The position numbers were made by a program, and so were the translations under genes. The notes under the pieces were generated by a model. The model saw nothing but the letters and a program-made list of their open reading frames with translations, searched no databases and was not told the DNA's origin. 64,000 nucleotides of DNA from Barnesiella merdipullorum (GTDB lineage Bacteria; Bacteroidota; Bacteroidia; Bacteroidales; Barnesiellaceae), in contig DXBT01000020.1 of assembly GCA_019116365.1 (NCBI GenBank), forward strand, positions 1 through 64,000, given 5' to 3'. This document shows, piece after piece, positions 26,639-35,671 of this stretch (within the stretch, counting starts at the first letter, position 1; every line of letters begins with the position of its first letter).

Positions 26639-26764
26639 GGTGCAAAAATACAACAAAACCCGAAGCCGAGAAGAAAACAGGATATAAACCACATCACTAT
26701 ATCGCCGGTTTAGATGAATCATTCCCTATGTGCTGGAATGATTCTCCTCCCCCACCCGGTCGTT

Positions 26765-26812
26765 TAAAACAAATAGAGGGAGTGCCCGGTTTTTGGAACA
26801 CTCCCCTTTTTT
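26765..26812. terminator. Bidirectional terminator downstream of groEL
   Basis: GGGAGTG at 26778-26784 pairs with CACTCCC at 26799-26805. The plus strand has a run of six T and the minus strand a weaker TATTTGTTTT. It lies 27 nt past the groEL stop and separates groEL from the YbaN gene. Confidence 0.75.
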
Positions 26813-26838
26813 ATGCTGGATTGAAAGATTTGCGGAGA

Positions 26839-28476
26839 TTACATCATACCGCCCATTCCACCCATACCGGCGGCCGGCATGGCAGGAGCAGGATTCTCTT
26901 CCTTCTTATCGGCAATTACACATTCGGTTGTCAAGAACATACCGGCAATAGAAGCGGCGTTCTCAAGGGCTACACGGGTTACTTTGGCCGGATCGATAAC
27001 ACCTGCGGCGAAGAAGTTCTCGTAGGTGTTGGTGCGGGCATTGTAACCAAAGTCGCCTTTACCGTCTTTTACACGTTGTACCACTACGGCACCTTCGACA
27101 CCGGCATTAGCGGTGATCTGACGCAACGGCTCTTCGATGGCACGTTTCACGATTTCGATACCGGTAGTCTCGTCTTCGTTGGCGCCTTTGAGGCCATCCA
27201 AGGCGGGGATACAACGGATGTAAGCTACACCACCACCCGGCACGATACCTTCGGCGATAGCGGCTCTCGTAGCGCTCAATGCATCGTCCACGCGGTCTTT
27301 CTTCTCTTTCATCTCTACCTCAGAAGCAGCACCGATGTAGAGAACGGCAACACCACCTGCCAATTTGGCCAGACGCTCTTGCAGTTTCTCACGATCGTAG
27401 TCGGAGGTTGTCGTCTCGATTTGAGCCTTGATTTGAGCTACACGAGCGGCAATAGAGTCTTTGCTGCCCATACCGTTGACGATAGTCGTGTTCTCTTTGT
27501 TCACGGTTACCTTCTCGGCACGGCCCAACATTTCGATTGTGGTCGATTCGAGTTTCAAGCCTTTCTCTTCGGAGATGACTACACCACCGGTCAATACGGC
27601 GATATCTTCGAGCATCTCTTTACGACGGTCGCCGAAACCAGGAGCCTTCACGGCACATACCTTGAGCGAACCACGCAGACGGTTTACAACCAACGTAGCC
27701 AAGGCTTCGCTATCGACATCCTCGGCGATGATGAGCAGAGGACGACCGGTCTGTGCGGTAGCTTCGAGAACGGGAAGCATATCTTTCAATACCGAAATCT
27801 TCTTGTCGTAAATCAAGATGTAGGGCGTGTCCATTTCGCACTCCATCTTCTCAGTGTTGGTTACGAAATAGGGCGAAATGTAACCGCGGTCAAACTGCAT
27901 ACCTTCTACGATATCGACCGTAGTATCGGTACCTTTAGCCTCTTCGACCGTGATGACGCCTTCTTTCTTCACTTTCTTCATAGCCTCGGCGATGAGTTGG
28001 CCTATTTCGCTATCGTTGTTGGCCGAGATGCGGGCAACCGACTCAATCTTTTCGAAGTCGTCGCCTACCTCTTGAGCCTGCTCTCTGATGCCTTCTACCA
28101 CTTTGGCTACGGCTTTGTCGATACCACGTTTCAAGTCCATGGGGTTGGCACCGGCAGCTACGTTTTTAAGGCCTACGTTTACAATCGACTGAGCCAATAC
28201 GGTAGCCGTTGTCGTACCGTCACCGGCATCGTCGCCAGTCTTCGAGGCAACCTCTTTAACCAACTGTGCACCCATGTTCTGGAAAGCATCTTCGAGTTCT
28301 ATCTCTTTGGCTACGGTCACACCATCTTTCGTGATGTGAGGAGCACCGAATTTTTTCTCGATAATTACATTGCGGCCTTTAGGACCCAGGGTAACTTTTA
28401 CGGCATTAGCCAATTCGTCAACCCCTTTTTTCAGCTCTTCACGAGCCTGAATATTGAATTTAATTTCTTTAGCCAT
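26839..28476 (-). CDS. groL: Chaperonin GroEL
   Basis: 60-kDa ATP-dependent folding chaperone forming the double ring that works with GroES. 545 residues, normal length. Seen: KVTLGPKGRNVIIEKKFGAP, the ATP site GDGTTTATVLAQSIV, GAASEVEMKEKKDRVDDAL, EGIVPGGGVAYIR, and the Gly/Met-rich tail MPAAGMGGMGGMM. Second gene of groES-groEL, 36 nt after groES. Downstream is a bidirectional terminator. Confidence 0.99.
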   Translation of the reverse strand: MAKEIKFNIQAREELKKGVDELANAVKVTLGPKGRNVIIEKKFGAPHITKDGVTVAKEIELEDAFQNMGAQLVKEVASKTGDDAGDGTTTATVLAQSIVNVGLKNVAAGANPMDLKRGIDKAVAKVVEGIREQAQEVGDDFEKIESVARISANNDSEIGQLIAEAMKKVKKEGVITVEEAKGTDTTVDIVEGMQFDRGYISPYFVTNTEKMECEMDTPYILIYDKKISVLKDMLPVLEATAQTGRPLLIIAEDVDSEALATLVVNRLRGSLKVCAVKAPGFGDRRKEMLEDIAVLTGGVVISEEKGLKLESTTIEMLGRAEKVTVNKENTTIVNGMGSKDSIAARVAQIKAQIETTTSDYDREKLQERLAKLAGGVAVLYIGAASEVEMKEKKDRVDDALSATRAAIAEGIVPGGGVAYIRCIPALDGLKGANEDETTGIEIVKRAIEEPLRQITANAGVEGAVVVQRVKDGKGDFGYNARTNTYENFFAAGVIDPAKVTRVALENAASIAGMFLTTECVIADKKEENPAPAMPAAGMGGMGGMM

Positions 28477-28512
28477 AATTCTTTTTCCTTCTAAAATTAA
28501 ACATGAAACGCA

Positions 28513-28782
28513 TTAAAGGATAGCCAGAATATCCGATTGTCTCATAATCAGATATTTCTCACCGTCCAATTCGATCTCGGTGCCCGCATATTTGCCGTAC
28601 AAAACGGTATCGCCGGGCTTAACTACCATTTCCTCGTCTTTGGTACCATTGCCGATGGCTATTACTTTACCTTTGAGGGGTTTTTCTTTGGCCGAATCGG
28701 GGATAATGATACCGCCGATTGTTTTCTCTTCTGCAGGAGCTGGAAGCACCAATACTCTGTCTGCTAACGGTTTAATTGTCAT
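28513..28782 (-). CDS. groS: Co-chaperonin GroES
   Basis: Lid of the GroEL chamber. 89 residues, with MTIKPLADRVLVLPAPAEEK, a mobile loop ending TIGGIIIPDSAKEKPLKGK, VKPGDTVLYGKYAGTEIEL and a C-terminal DILAIL. First gene of the operon. No CIRCE repeat (TTAGCACTC-N9-GAGTGCTAA) is found upstream, but a different perfect palindrome lies at 28822-28840. Confidence 0.99.
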   Translation of the reverse strand: MTIKPLADRVLVLPAPAEEKTIGGIIIPDSAKEKPLKGKVIAIGNGTKDEEMVVKPGDTVLYGKYAGTEIELDGEKYLIMRQSDILAIL

Positions 28783-28821
28783 GGTTATTTATTTTAGTTA
28801 TACTTATTTTTAATTTCTCTA

Positions 28822-28840
28822 TCTGCACAGTCTGTGCAGA
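28822..28840. promoter_or_regulatory. Perfect 19-bp palindrome upstream of groES
   Basis: TCTGCACAG, one central base, then CTGTGCAGA: nine-base arms without mismatch, 40 nt before the groES ATG. There is no T-run, so it is not a terminator. It resembles an operator or a 5'-UTR hairpin and is not CIRCE. Function inferred from position only. Confidence 0.5.
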
Positions 28841-28982
28841 CACTGGTTATATAGCCAATTTCATGCCAAAAGATTTATTGACCCGAAATCTGACAAAACG
28901 TCACCTCCGGGCAAAAACAGGCTAATAAATAACTGACAAAGATTCCTACCCTCTCGCACCAAGTAGTGCGACAAATAGGGGC

Positions 28983-30095
28983 TCAAGAGGGTATGGCTAT
29001 AAGCGGAGTATCGGTGTGAAACAGCATCTTATGTGCAATGCTGGGATTGAAGAGGCGTGCAAAGATATTGCGCTTGCGATTGGGAACCACCATGACATCA
29101 ATAGAGGCCTCCTGGAAAAGCCGTTCTACGTTGTCCAGGAAATTGTCTTCTCCGATAATCTTGTAGTCGATTTCCCTGCCGGGATAGTGCGACTGGCAGT
29201 AGTCTCTGATACCGGCCAACTTGATTTCGGTCCAGGCATCGCTTTTCTCGGTCAAATGGAAAAAGCGTATCCCGAACGAATAATCATGGAACAGGCGCAT
29301 GAACGTATCGAGTGAAATCAGATCCTGCTGATCGAAGTTGGTGAAGAATGCGACATTCTTGATATCGCTCACATGGGTGTATTTGAATCCCTCGGGTATG
29401 GCAAATACCGGGAAATTTCCATAATCTACAACCTCGGCAGTAACGCTTCCTATCAAGTCTATCTCCTTCTGGGTCTTTCCCCTTGACCCCATAACAATGA
29501 GCGACGGGTTCAACTCTTTTGCCATCAGGATGATCGTGTCTTCGGGAACACCCTCGCACACCCGGTAAATAAAGGGTGTCTGCGGTATTTCACCCTCGAC
29601 CATCAACTGGTGCAACTTTTCACAAAAGGATGTCATCTCACGATTAGCCTTTGCAAATAGCAGTTTATGTTCTTCACTTTCTTTCAATTCATGACTGATC
29701 GTCTCGGCCAACGAGAGAGACCCCATGGTGAAAGGAGACAAAAAGGTGTGAAGCAATACCACCTCGGCCTGATGGGCCGCCGCAAAATCGAACCCCAGCC
29801 GACACGCCATCAAGGAGTAGTCGGAGAAGTCAATAGGAATAAGAATCCTGTTCTTTTGCGGTTTTTCCGAGACCGTGTCCGATTTACCGAAAACAGGATC
29901 GGTCTCTAAAATCTCGAGGGCGTGAGGCAAATCCTGTTCATGGATTCGCACTCGCACCCCCGGAGAAATGACTGGCTTCAACAGATTGACATTTTGAATC
30001 GTAACGGCTATACCCTGGCTCTCCAAAATGCCCTTCAGAATGAGAGCTTTCGGATAGGTGTGAATAGCCAGTGTGATGAGACGATCCTTTTTCAT
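28983..30095 (-). CDS. Tandem universal stress protein with an N-terminal DUF2007-like domain
   Basis: 370-residue cytoplasmic protein. Residues about 1-70 (LITLAIHTYPKALILKGILE, VRVRIHEQDLPHALEIL) look like the small DUF2007 domain. A complete UspA domain follows: RILIPIDFSDYSLMACRLGF, ending LIVMGSRGKTQKEIDLIGSV, where the GSRG...GSV pattern is the ATP-binding motif. The second half (DIKNVAFFTNFDQQDLISL ... DVMVVPNRKRNIFARLFN) is a diverged Usp repeat lacking a clear G-x2-G-x9-G loop. An ATG was chosen over a TTG two codons upstream. It follows the small HTH gene by 17 nt and is probably co-transcribed with it. Stress role is inferred from the family. Confidence 0.85.
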   Translation of the reverse strand: MKKDRLITLAIHTYPKALILKGILESQGIAVTIQNVNLLKPVISPGVRVRIHEQDLPHALEILETDPVFGKSDTVSEKPQKNRILIPIDFSDYSLMACRLGFDFAAAHQAEVVLLHTFLSPFTMGSLSLAETISHELKESEEHKLLFAKANREMTSFCEKLHQLMVEGEIPQTPFIYRVCEGVPEDTIILMAKELNPSLIVMGSRGKTQKEIDLIGSVTAEVVDYGNFPVFAIPEGFKYTHVSDIKNVAFFTNFDQQDLISLDTFMRLFHDYSFGIRFFHLTEKSDAWTEIKLAGIRDYCQSHYPGREIDYKIIGEDNFLDNVERLFQEASIDVMVVPNRKRNIFARLFNPSIAHKMLFHTDTPLIAIPS

Positions 30096-30112
30096 TGTCA
30101 ATCTATTGTCTT

Positions 30113-30373
30113 TTATTTTTTGTTATTTTCTTCTTCCAAGATACGGATAGCCATATCGTATATTTGCGTATTATCGAGTACAACGATTCCGCCGTCGGGG
30201 CCCGGTTCGATATGCAGACCACAATTCTTCCCAAATGAATAATTGGTTCCTCCAAAATAATTACGCACGGTTTGGGTGGTAACATTCAACTCGTCGGCTA
30301 TTCTATGCATGGAACCATCGGGCAAACTGTCTTTGATACGACGAAGTTCGTTAAATGTGATTGTCTTAGTCAT
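30113..30373 (-). CDS. Small helix-turn-helix DNA-binding protein
   Basis: 86 residues. A helix-turn-helix is visible at about 20-40 (MHRIADELNVTTQTVRNYF). It is followed by a short, probably beta-hairpin segment (GLHIEPGPDGGIVVLDNTQI) and a C-terminal helix with an acidic-basic tail. It sits immediately upstream of the universal stress protein gene in the same direction and may regulate it. Similar small HTH proteins of unknown target occur widely in Bacteroidales. Confidence 0.8.
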   Translation of the reverse strand: MTKTITFNELRRIKDSLPDGSMHRIADELNVTTQTVRNYFGGTNYSFGKNCGLHIEPGPDGGIVVLDNTQIYDMAIRILEEENNKK

Positions 30374-30490
30374 AAGGGTAATGGTTTTTTATGGTTAATT
30401 ATTCGGTTAATTGTACTCTTTTGAATACGCAATAAATTTAAGTTCTATTTTCTTTATTTCCAAATTTTGCAGCCAAAATTTTACCGGCTT

Positions 30491-31177
30491 TCAAAAATAG
30501 ATTACAATGAGTGCATATACCGAGATAGCTACCACGCTCAAATAGATGACACCGGTTGCTATCGCAATATCACGGTCTCCCCCATAGGGCGATTCTCGTC
30601 GGGCCAGTATGTTTCTTCGCCATAAGAACAGGCGCACTTTTTTCCACATTATATATATGATCCACGCGATGACAATACCGGCAACCGTCCCGGCCAGGAT
30701 ATCGCCGGGATAATGTACTCCCAGGTAGATGCGGGAGTAACAGTTGACAAGGGCCCAAACTATGGCGGTAACGGTAAAGAGGCGATTGCGGAATATCAGC
30801 GACAGCAAGACAACGGCTCCAAAGCTGTTGGCCGCATGGCTCGAGATGAATCCATATCGTCCTCCCCTGTATCCGTTCACAATCTGGACAAGGGGCGAGA
30901 ACTCGGGGTCTTGTGCCGGGCGAAACCGGGCAAAATAGGGTTTGCACAGGGTCGAGGCAAACTGGTCACACAGCGTTATCGTGAGGGCCAATGCTACGAC
31001 TACCAACGTGGCCTCTTTCCAATTCCTCCGAAACAGAACAAACAACAAAGAGACAACCAGCGGAGCCCATGTGAGCCTCCCCGTATAAATCCACATGAAG
31101 TGGTCTAAGAACTGTGTGTGGGTGTTGTTCAGGAAAAGAAAAAACGCTTTATCCCACTCGATCAATTGCTCCAGCAC
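30491..31177 (-). CDS. PAP2-family membrane phosphatase
   Basis: 228-residue inner-membrane protein of the PAP2/lipid phosphatase family. The three catalytic motifs are present: KPYFARFRPAQD (K-x6-RP), RYGFISSHAANSFGA (SxxxxH-type: SSHA) and SRIYLGVHYPGDILAG (R-x5-H-x3-D). Five or six membrane helices are visible. Likely substrates are undecaprenyl pyrophosphate or lipid A phosphates, but the family does not decide this. It starts at a GTG 13 nt after the batE stop, so it may be the last gene of the Bat operon transcript. Confidence 0.92.
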   Translation of the reverse strand: MLEQLIEWDKAFFLFLNNTHTQFLDHFMWIYTGRLTWAPLVVSLLFVLFRRNWKEATLVVVALALTITLCDQFASTLCKPYFARFRPAQDPEFSPLVQIVNGYRGGRYGFISSHAANSFGAVVLLSLIFRNRLFTVTAIVWALVNCYSRIYLGVHYPGDILAGTVAGIVIAWIIYIMWKKVRLFLWRRNILARRESPYGGDRDIAIATGVIYLSVVAISVYALIVIYF

Positions 31178-31190
31178 CGGTTATACGCGA

Positions 31191-31946
31191 TTAAATGATT
31201 TCTATTGCCGAGGCCGGCAACCACCCGCGATTGCCATCGTTTATTCTCACTTCGTACCAATCGTTTACCTTGCCCAGGATAGATACCTTGGTGCCTTCGT
31301 GCAGCACAAAGAGATCGGTTCCGCTCTCGGCAGGTGAACTTTTGGCCGATACCGTAGCGGCAAACACGATGGCTTCGTCGCGGTTCTCCATCTTGTTGCT
31401 CAACCCCCATGCAAACCAGTTGGCCATAATGGCTATCAACAAGACGACAATGCCACCAAAGAAGCCAATCTTCTTACTTCTCACCGAGCTGGTAAAGAGG
31501 TACAGATAGCATCCACCTATAAAGAGAATAAAGGCTACGATACCTATTATAGCCCACCCATTGGACGACAGGGTGCTGCGCAGGGTATCGATCCATACCG
31601 AGAGGAAGAAACGCCCCACAGGATCGATTTTATCGACGATGTGTGTATTGGCCATATCGAGATTGAAACGGGCATCTTCGTCACCGGGATTCAGCAACAG
31701 GGCCCGCTCATAGTTCAAAATGGCCTTGGCAAACTCATTGTGCTTGTAATAGGCATTGCCCAGGTTGTAATAGAGGTCGGCCGATACGCCATGTTCGCGT
31801 GCCGTCTGCTCATACAACTCGATGGCCTTGATATAATCCTCCTGAGCATAAGCATCGTTGGCCTGTTTGAGCGTCTCCTGACCATACATTGCCGGGATGC
31901 CGGCAACGACGAAAAGCAGGTATATAATTATCTTTTTCATCTTCAT
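31191..31946 (-). CDS. batE: BatE: TPR-SH3 protein of the aerotolerance cluster
   Basis: 251-residue envelope protein: signal peptide (about 1-22), TPR repeats (about 24-105; LYYNLGNAYYKHNEFAKAIL), two membrane helices (about 120-185), and a C-terminal bacterial SH3 domain (LFVLHEGTKVSILGKVNDWY ... RGWLPASAIEII). This is the BatE layout. It follows batD by 8 nt. The Bat proteins were named for aerotolerance in Bacteroides fragilis; the biochemical role is not settled. Confidence 0.88.
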   Translation of the reverse strand: MKMKKIIIYLLFVVAGIPAMYGQETLKQANDAYAQEDYIKAIELYEQTAREHGVSADLYYNLGNAYYKHNEFAKAILNYERALLLNPGDEDARFNLDMANTHIVDKIDPVGRFFLSVWIDTLRSTLSSNGWAIIGIVAFILFIGGCYLYLFTSSVRSKKIGFFGGIVVLLIAIMANWFAWGLSNKMENRDEAIVFAATVSAKSSPAESGTDLFVLHEGTKVSILGKVNDWYEVRINDGNRGWLPASAIEII

Positions 31947-31954
31947 TGTGTTTT

Positions 31955-33751
31955 TTACTTTTTCACCGTATTTTCCATTTTACCTATGGCCCCGACGGTA
32001 TGGGCATAGAGTTCGTCCATGGCTTCGTCGGATTGGGAGGGTGCATACTGGGCAAACTCACAGCGACCGAGTATGTCGTTGAACTCGGCTATCAGTTCGG
32101 CTCCGGCTCCATACTTCTCCAACTCGGCTGCCACATTGTCTTTGGTCAACTCCGAAGTCGGGATTCCAAGTTTGTCGCTCAAATATCCCCATACAGCCTT
32201 GAGAACCTCGTCGTAGAAATGCTCCTTGTCGTGATTCTTCAAATACTTGCCGGCCACCTTCAGACGTTTCGAAGCCACCTTGTTGGCCTTACGGTTCTTC
32301 ATTAGGGCTACATTGGCGTTGGCTTTGGCCTGCTTGCGGTTGATAATAACAAAGACGATAAAGGCCAGGGCCGGGATAATATACCACAACCAGTATGTCC
32401 AGCTACCTATATACACGGTTGGTGTCTGAACCAGATTCATGTTGTTGAGCTTGATATAATGAATATCCTGGTTCAGCAGCTTCAAGTCCTCCTTATTGGA
32501 GAAATTGGCGGCTTTTCCTCCGCTTCCGGGAGCTCCCTTATCGACGGTGATTTCATACTCTTCGGTACGCAGGGTTTTATAGCTCTTGCTCTTGATATCG
32601 AAGTAAGAGAACTCGACAGCCGGTATCTTGAATGTGCCGGCAAAACGAGGTATGGTCGTATATTCCACCGTGCGGGTACCACTCACCCCACCCGCCGAGG
32701 CTTTGACCGAAACATCGACTTTAGGGTCGTAGGTCTCAAAATCGTTGGGCAACTTCAAATCGGGATTCTTCAAATACTTCAAGTTTCCCGAGCCCTTGAT
32801 GATCAATTTCAGCGTAATGGCTTCATTGGCTTTGACATGGGTTGAACTGACGGAACTGCTCAGCGAGAAGTCGCCTACCCCACCCATGAACGAAGCCGGT
32901 TTTCCACTGGGCAAAGACATTACCTCGACCGTTGCCGAATTTGTACTTACCGATCGGCTCACGCCTTGAGGTACTCGCATAGGGCCAAAAGGACCGTTCA
33001 CCAATTCATAAGTCTGAACCTGAAAATCAAATTTCCCCGGCGTAACGGTTATCTTGCCCGTACGTTGCGGAAAGAGCAGGCACTGTTTCAAAACAGCGAC
33101 CTTATAGTTCACCCCGTTGTAATTTTCCAGGTCGAACGATGTATTTTGTGGCAAGTCAATATCTTGTACTACAAAGCCCTCGAACGAGGGGAAACTGTAA
33201 TTCTCGGCCTGAATTCCCGAAGCCTGCGTATATAGCTTAATGGTAGCCAGCACGGCCTCTTGCTCATATACTTTACTCTTGGAGAGTATGGTACGAACAA
33301 ACAAGGCTGTACCGTCGCTGCTTTGTCCGCCCGACCGACCCGACGATTGGCCTGTCGAAGCTCCGGCTTTATCGGGAGGCAAAATCGTCAACTTCCAGGT
33401 GTTGGTCGAGAGTGTGCGACCATCGGCCGAGATAGTGGCGGGCGAAAAAGTATAGCTACCCTCTTTGTCGGCCCGAAGCGTGATGACGTGTGTCTCGGTC
33501 GTCTGCCGATCGACTTTACCGTTGACAACCGATACGCTTGTACCCGAACTTGTTCCCTGGTACAATACCTTGCATCCCGAGAACTCGGGCAGTCTCAAAT
33601 TCTTACCCGAGGCATTGTACAAGGTATATTCCAGTTGGAATTGCTGTCCCTGTATCACCTGCCTGGGGCCACTGACCGAAAACCGGACGTTATCGGCCCA
33701 TAACGAGGCGACGCATACCAGCGAGAAAAATAGAATCCAATATCTTTTCAT
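31955..33751 (-). CDS. batD: BatD: oxygen-tolerance membrane protein
   Basis: 598 residues. Signal peptide (about 1-20, ending SLWA), then beta-rich periplasmic domains typical of BatD (NVRFSVSGPRQVIQGQQFQL, GVVQDIDLP-like GFVVQDIDLPQNTSFD), a single transmembrane helix near 455-475 (WYIIPALAFIVFVII), and a basic cytoplasmic tail. It is thought to work with the vWA proteins BatA and BatB at the inner membrane. 29 nt separate it from batC. Confidence 0.93.
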   Translation of the reverse strand: MKRYWILFFSLVCVASLWADNVRFSVSGPRQVIQGQQFQLEYTLYNASGKNLRLPEFSGCKVLYQGTSSGTSVSVVNGKVDRQTTETHVITLRADKEGSYTFSPATISADGRTLSTNTWKLTILPPDKAGASTGQSSGRSGGQSSDGTALFVRTILSKSKVYEQEAVLATIKLYTQASGIQAENYSFPSFEGFVVQDIDLPQNTSFDLENYNGVNYKVAVLKQCLLFPQRTGKITVTPGKFDFQVQTYELVNGPFGPMRVPQGVSRSVSTNSATVEVMSLPSGKPASFMGGVGDFSLSSSVSSTHVKANEAITLKLIIKGSGNLKYLKNPDLKLPNDFETYDPKVDVSVKASAGGVSGTRTVEYTTIPRFAGTFKIPAVEFSYFDIKSKSYKTLRTEEYEITVDKGAPGSGGKAANFSNKEDLKLLNQDIHYIKLNNMNLVQTPTVYIGSWTYWLWYIIPALAFIVFVIINRKQAKANANVALMKNRKANKVASKRLKVAGKYLKNHDKEHFYDEVLKAVWGYLSDKLGIPTSELTKDNVAAELEKYGAGAELIAEFNDILGRCEFAQYAPSQSDEAMDELYAHTVGAIGKMENTVKK

Positions 33752-33780
33752 CGTTCTCTTTTATATAAGTTATATCCCCT

Positions 33781-34611
33781 TTACCACTCCTTATCGGTCT
33801 TTTTGCGCTTCTGTTGCTGCATCAAAGCCCTTTGCACTTTCTCCTGGGTGTCGCGCTCGTCCTGTTGGATGGCATCGAGAATTTGCTGTGCATTCTCTTT
33901 CGACATCTGCGGCTGCTGAGGTTGCTGTTGCTGAGGATTGTTTTGTTGTTGATTATCTTTCTGGTCTTGATTGTTCTGGTTGTTCTTGTTCTTATTCTGA
34001 TCCTGCTGGTCCTGTTTTTTCTGATCTTTCTGTTGATCCTTATTCTGATCTTTCTGATCCTGGTTCTTGTCCTGATTCTGTTGCTCTTGCTGCTGTTTCT
34101 TCAACAACAATTGAGCCAGTCGCAGGTTGTAGCGGGTTTCATTGTCCTTGGGATTACGACGCAGAGAGTTTTTATACTCTTCGATACTTCGTGCATAGTT
34201 CTTCTCCTGGAACGAGATATTTCCCAGGTTGTGCCAAGCGTGAGCCGTGCGCAAGGTATCGGACGAGGCTTGCACCACCTTCATATACTCGTTACGAGCA
34301 TCGTTCCACTTTTGCTGCTTGTAAAGAGATGCACCCAAATTGTAGGTGGCAATCTCAGACGAAGGATTGGCCTCGAGCGCCTTGCGGTATTCGATTTCGG
34401 CCTCGGTATATTTCTTATCTTTAAACAGACTGTTCCCCTTGCGTATGGAGTTACGCTCGGTCTTGGGGTCGATTTTCTTCTCTTTGGGAGGCTCGACCTT
34501 TGCCGAGGCAGTTTGAGCCGCAGGCTTCATGGCGGGCGCATTGCCTTGAGCCGACACATTCAGTGCCCAACCGGCCAGAACAAAACATATGATATAGTTA
34601 ATCGCTTTCAT
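33781..34611 (-). CDS. batC: BatC: TPR protein with a Gln/Asn/Lys/Asp-rich tail
   Basis: 276 residues with a signal peptide (about 1-21, ending NVSAQG), three TPR motifs (about 55-165; KKYTEAEIEYRKALEANPSS, AHAWHNLGNISFQEKNYARS), and an unusually low-complexity region of about 75 residues made almost only of Q, N, K and D. A helical C-terminus (SKENAQQILDAIQQDERD) follows. TPRs suggest protein binding within the Bat complex. The repeat-like DNA of the Q/N/K/D tract could vary in length between strains. Confidence 0.9.
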   Translation of the reverse strand: MKAINYIICFVLAGWALNVSAQGNAPAMKPAAQTASAKVEPPKEKKIDPKTERNSIRKGNSLFKDKKYTEAEIEYRKALEANPSSEIATYNLGASLYKQQKWNDARNEYMKVVQASSDTLRTAHAWHNLGNISFQEKNYARSIEEYKNSLRRNPKDNETRYNLRLAQLLLKKQQQEQQNQDKNQDQKDQNKDQQKDQKKQDQQDQNKNKNNQNNQDQKDNQQQNNPQQQQPQQPQMSKENAQQILDAIQQDERDTQEKVQRALMQQQKRKKTDKEW

Positions 34612-34635
34612 ATTGCAACTTACATTTTCCAGAAT

Positions 34636-35658
34636 TTATGAGAAGAATGTTATCTTTTTCAGCCAGCTATTCTTGCGATCGACGATAAAGACATCGATCA
34701 GCAGCAATACCAAGGCAATCCAGGCCAACCCCTGGAACTGCTCGTCGTATTGCGAATAGACCTTGCTCTCGAGATCGGCTTTCTTCATTTTCTTCACCTC
34801 GGAGGTCAGAGCCCGCAAAGCGGCATTGGTATTGTCGGCTCTCACATAGATACCGGCACCGGCCTTGGCAATCTCTTGACCGAGAGCCTCGTTCAATTTC
34901 GTGATAACCACGTTGCCATCGCGGTCCTTGATAAAATTGGTCTCGCTCTCTCCTATCGGGATGGGTACCCCCTCGAGCGACCCGATACCAATCACATCGA
35001 CCTTGATGTTCTTCTCGGCAGCCTCCTTGGCCACTTGAGCGGCATCGTCTTCATGGTTCTCGGCATCGGTAATGACGATAATGGCTTTATCTACACTCTC
35101 GTTGGGCGAGAAGGAATTCATGGCAGTAGAGATGGCCTGCCCGATAGCTGTACCTTGCGTGGGTACCATCGAGGGGTTGATGGTGTTCAGGAACATCTTG
35201 GCCGAGACAAAATCGGAGGTAATAGGCAACTGCGTGTAGGCATCGCCGGCAAAGACGATAAGGCCTATCTTGTCGTTGTCGAGTTCATCGACCAGTTTCG
35301 AAAGCATCATCTTGGCCTTTTCGAGCCGATTGGGGGCAATATCCTTGGCCATCATCGAGTTGGATACGTCGAGGGCAATCATAATCTCGACGCCCTGTTT
35401 CTTGACCGTCTCGAGTTTCGACCCGAACTGAGGCCGGGCCAACATGAATATAATGACAATGAATGCCAATTGCTGAAAGATGAATTTTATCCACGGCTTG
35501 TATTTCGACACATCGGTCATGAGCGGCGCCAGTACCGAGGGGTTGCCATACTTGGCCAGATTGCGGCGCGACCGATATCGCCCGTAGATAAAGAGTCCCC
35601 ACAAAACGGGAACGAGAATCAGCAGATATAGAAATTCGGGTTGTGCAAATCGAAACAT
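34636..35658 (-). CDS. batB: BatB: membrane-anchored von Willebrand factor A protein
   Basis: 340 residues. An N-terminal membrane helix (about 8-26), a second helix near 55-75, a vWA domain (about 85-290) with an intact MIDAS motif DVSNSMMAKD and GTAIGQAIS, and a C-terminal helix (FQGLAWIALVLLLIDVFIVD). An ATG was preferred to a TTG two codons upstream. It lies 13 nt downstream of batA and is its paralogue; the two probably form a heteromeric complex. Confidence 0.95.
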   Translation of the reverse strand: MFRFAQPEFLYLLILVPVLWGLFIYGRYRSRRNLAKYGNPSVLAPLMTDVSKYKPWIKFIFQQLAFIVIIFMLARPQFGSKLETVKKQGVEIMIALDVSNSMMAKDIAPNRLEKAKMMLSKLVDELDNDKIGLIVFAGDAYTQLPITSDFVSAKMFLNTINPSMVPTQGTAIGQAISTAMNSFSPNESVDKAIIVITDAENHEDDAAQVAKEAAEKNIKVDVIGIGSLEGVPIPIGESETNFIKDRDGNVVITKLNEALGQEIAKAGAGIYVRADNTNAALRALTSEVKKMKKADLESKVYSQYDEQFQGLAWIALVLLLIDVFIVDRKNSWLKKITFFS

Positions 35659-35671
35659 AATCAACTTCTTT

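Noticed and set aside
26728..28494. 588-codon plus-strand open frame
   Set aside because: Antisense to groEL across its whole length; no recognisable domain.
28822..28840. Palindrome before groES read as CIRCE
   Set aside because: Arms and spacing do not match TTAGCACTC-N9-GAGTGCTAA, so HrcA control is not supported.
28947..28993. Hairpin TACCCTC/GAGGGTA with inner TCGCAC/GTGCGA as a terminator of the stress-protein gene
   Set aside because: No T-run follows and it overlaps the end of the coding region, so termination is not supported.
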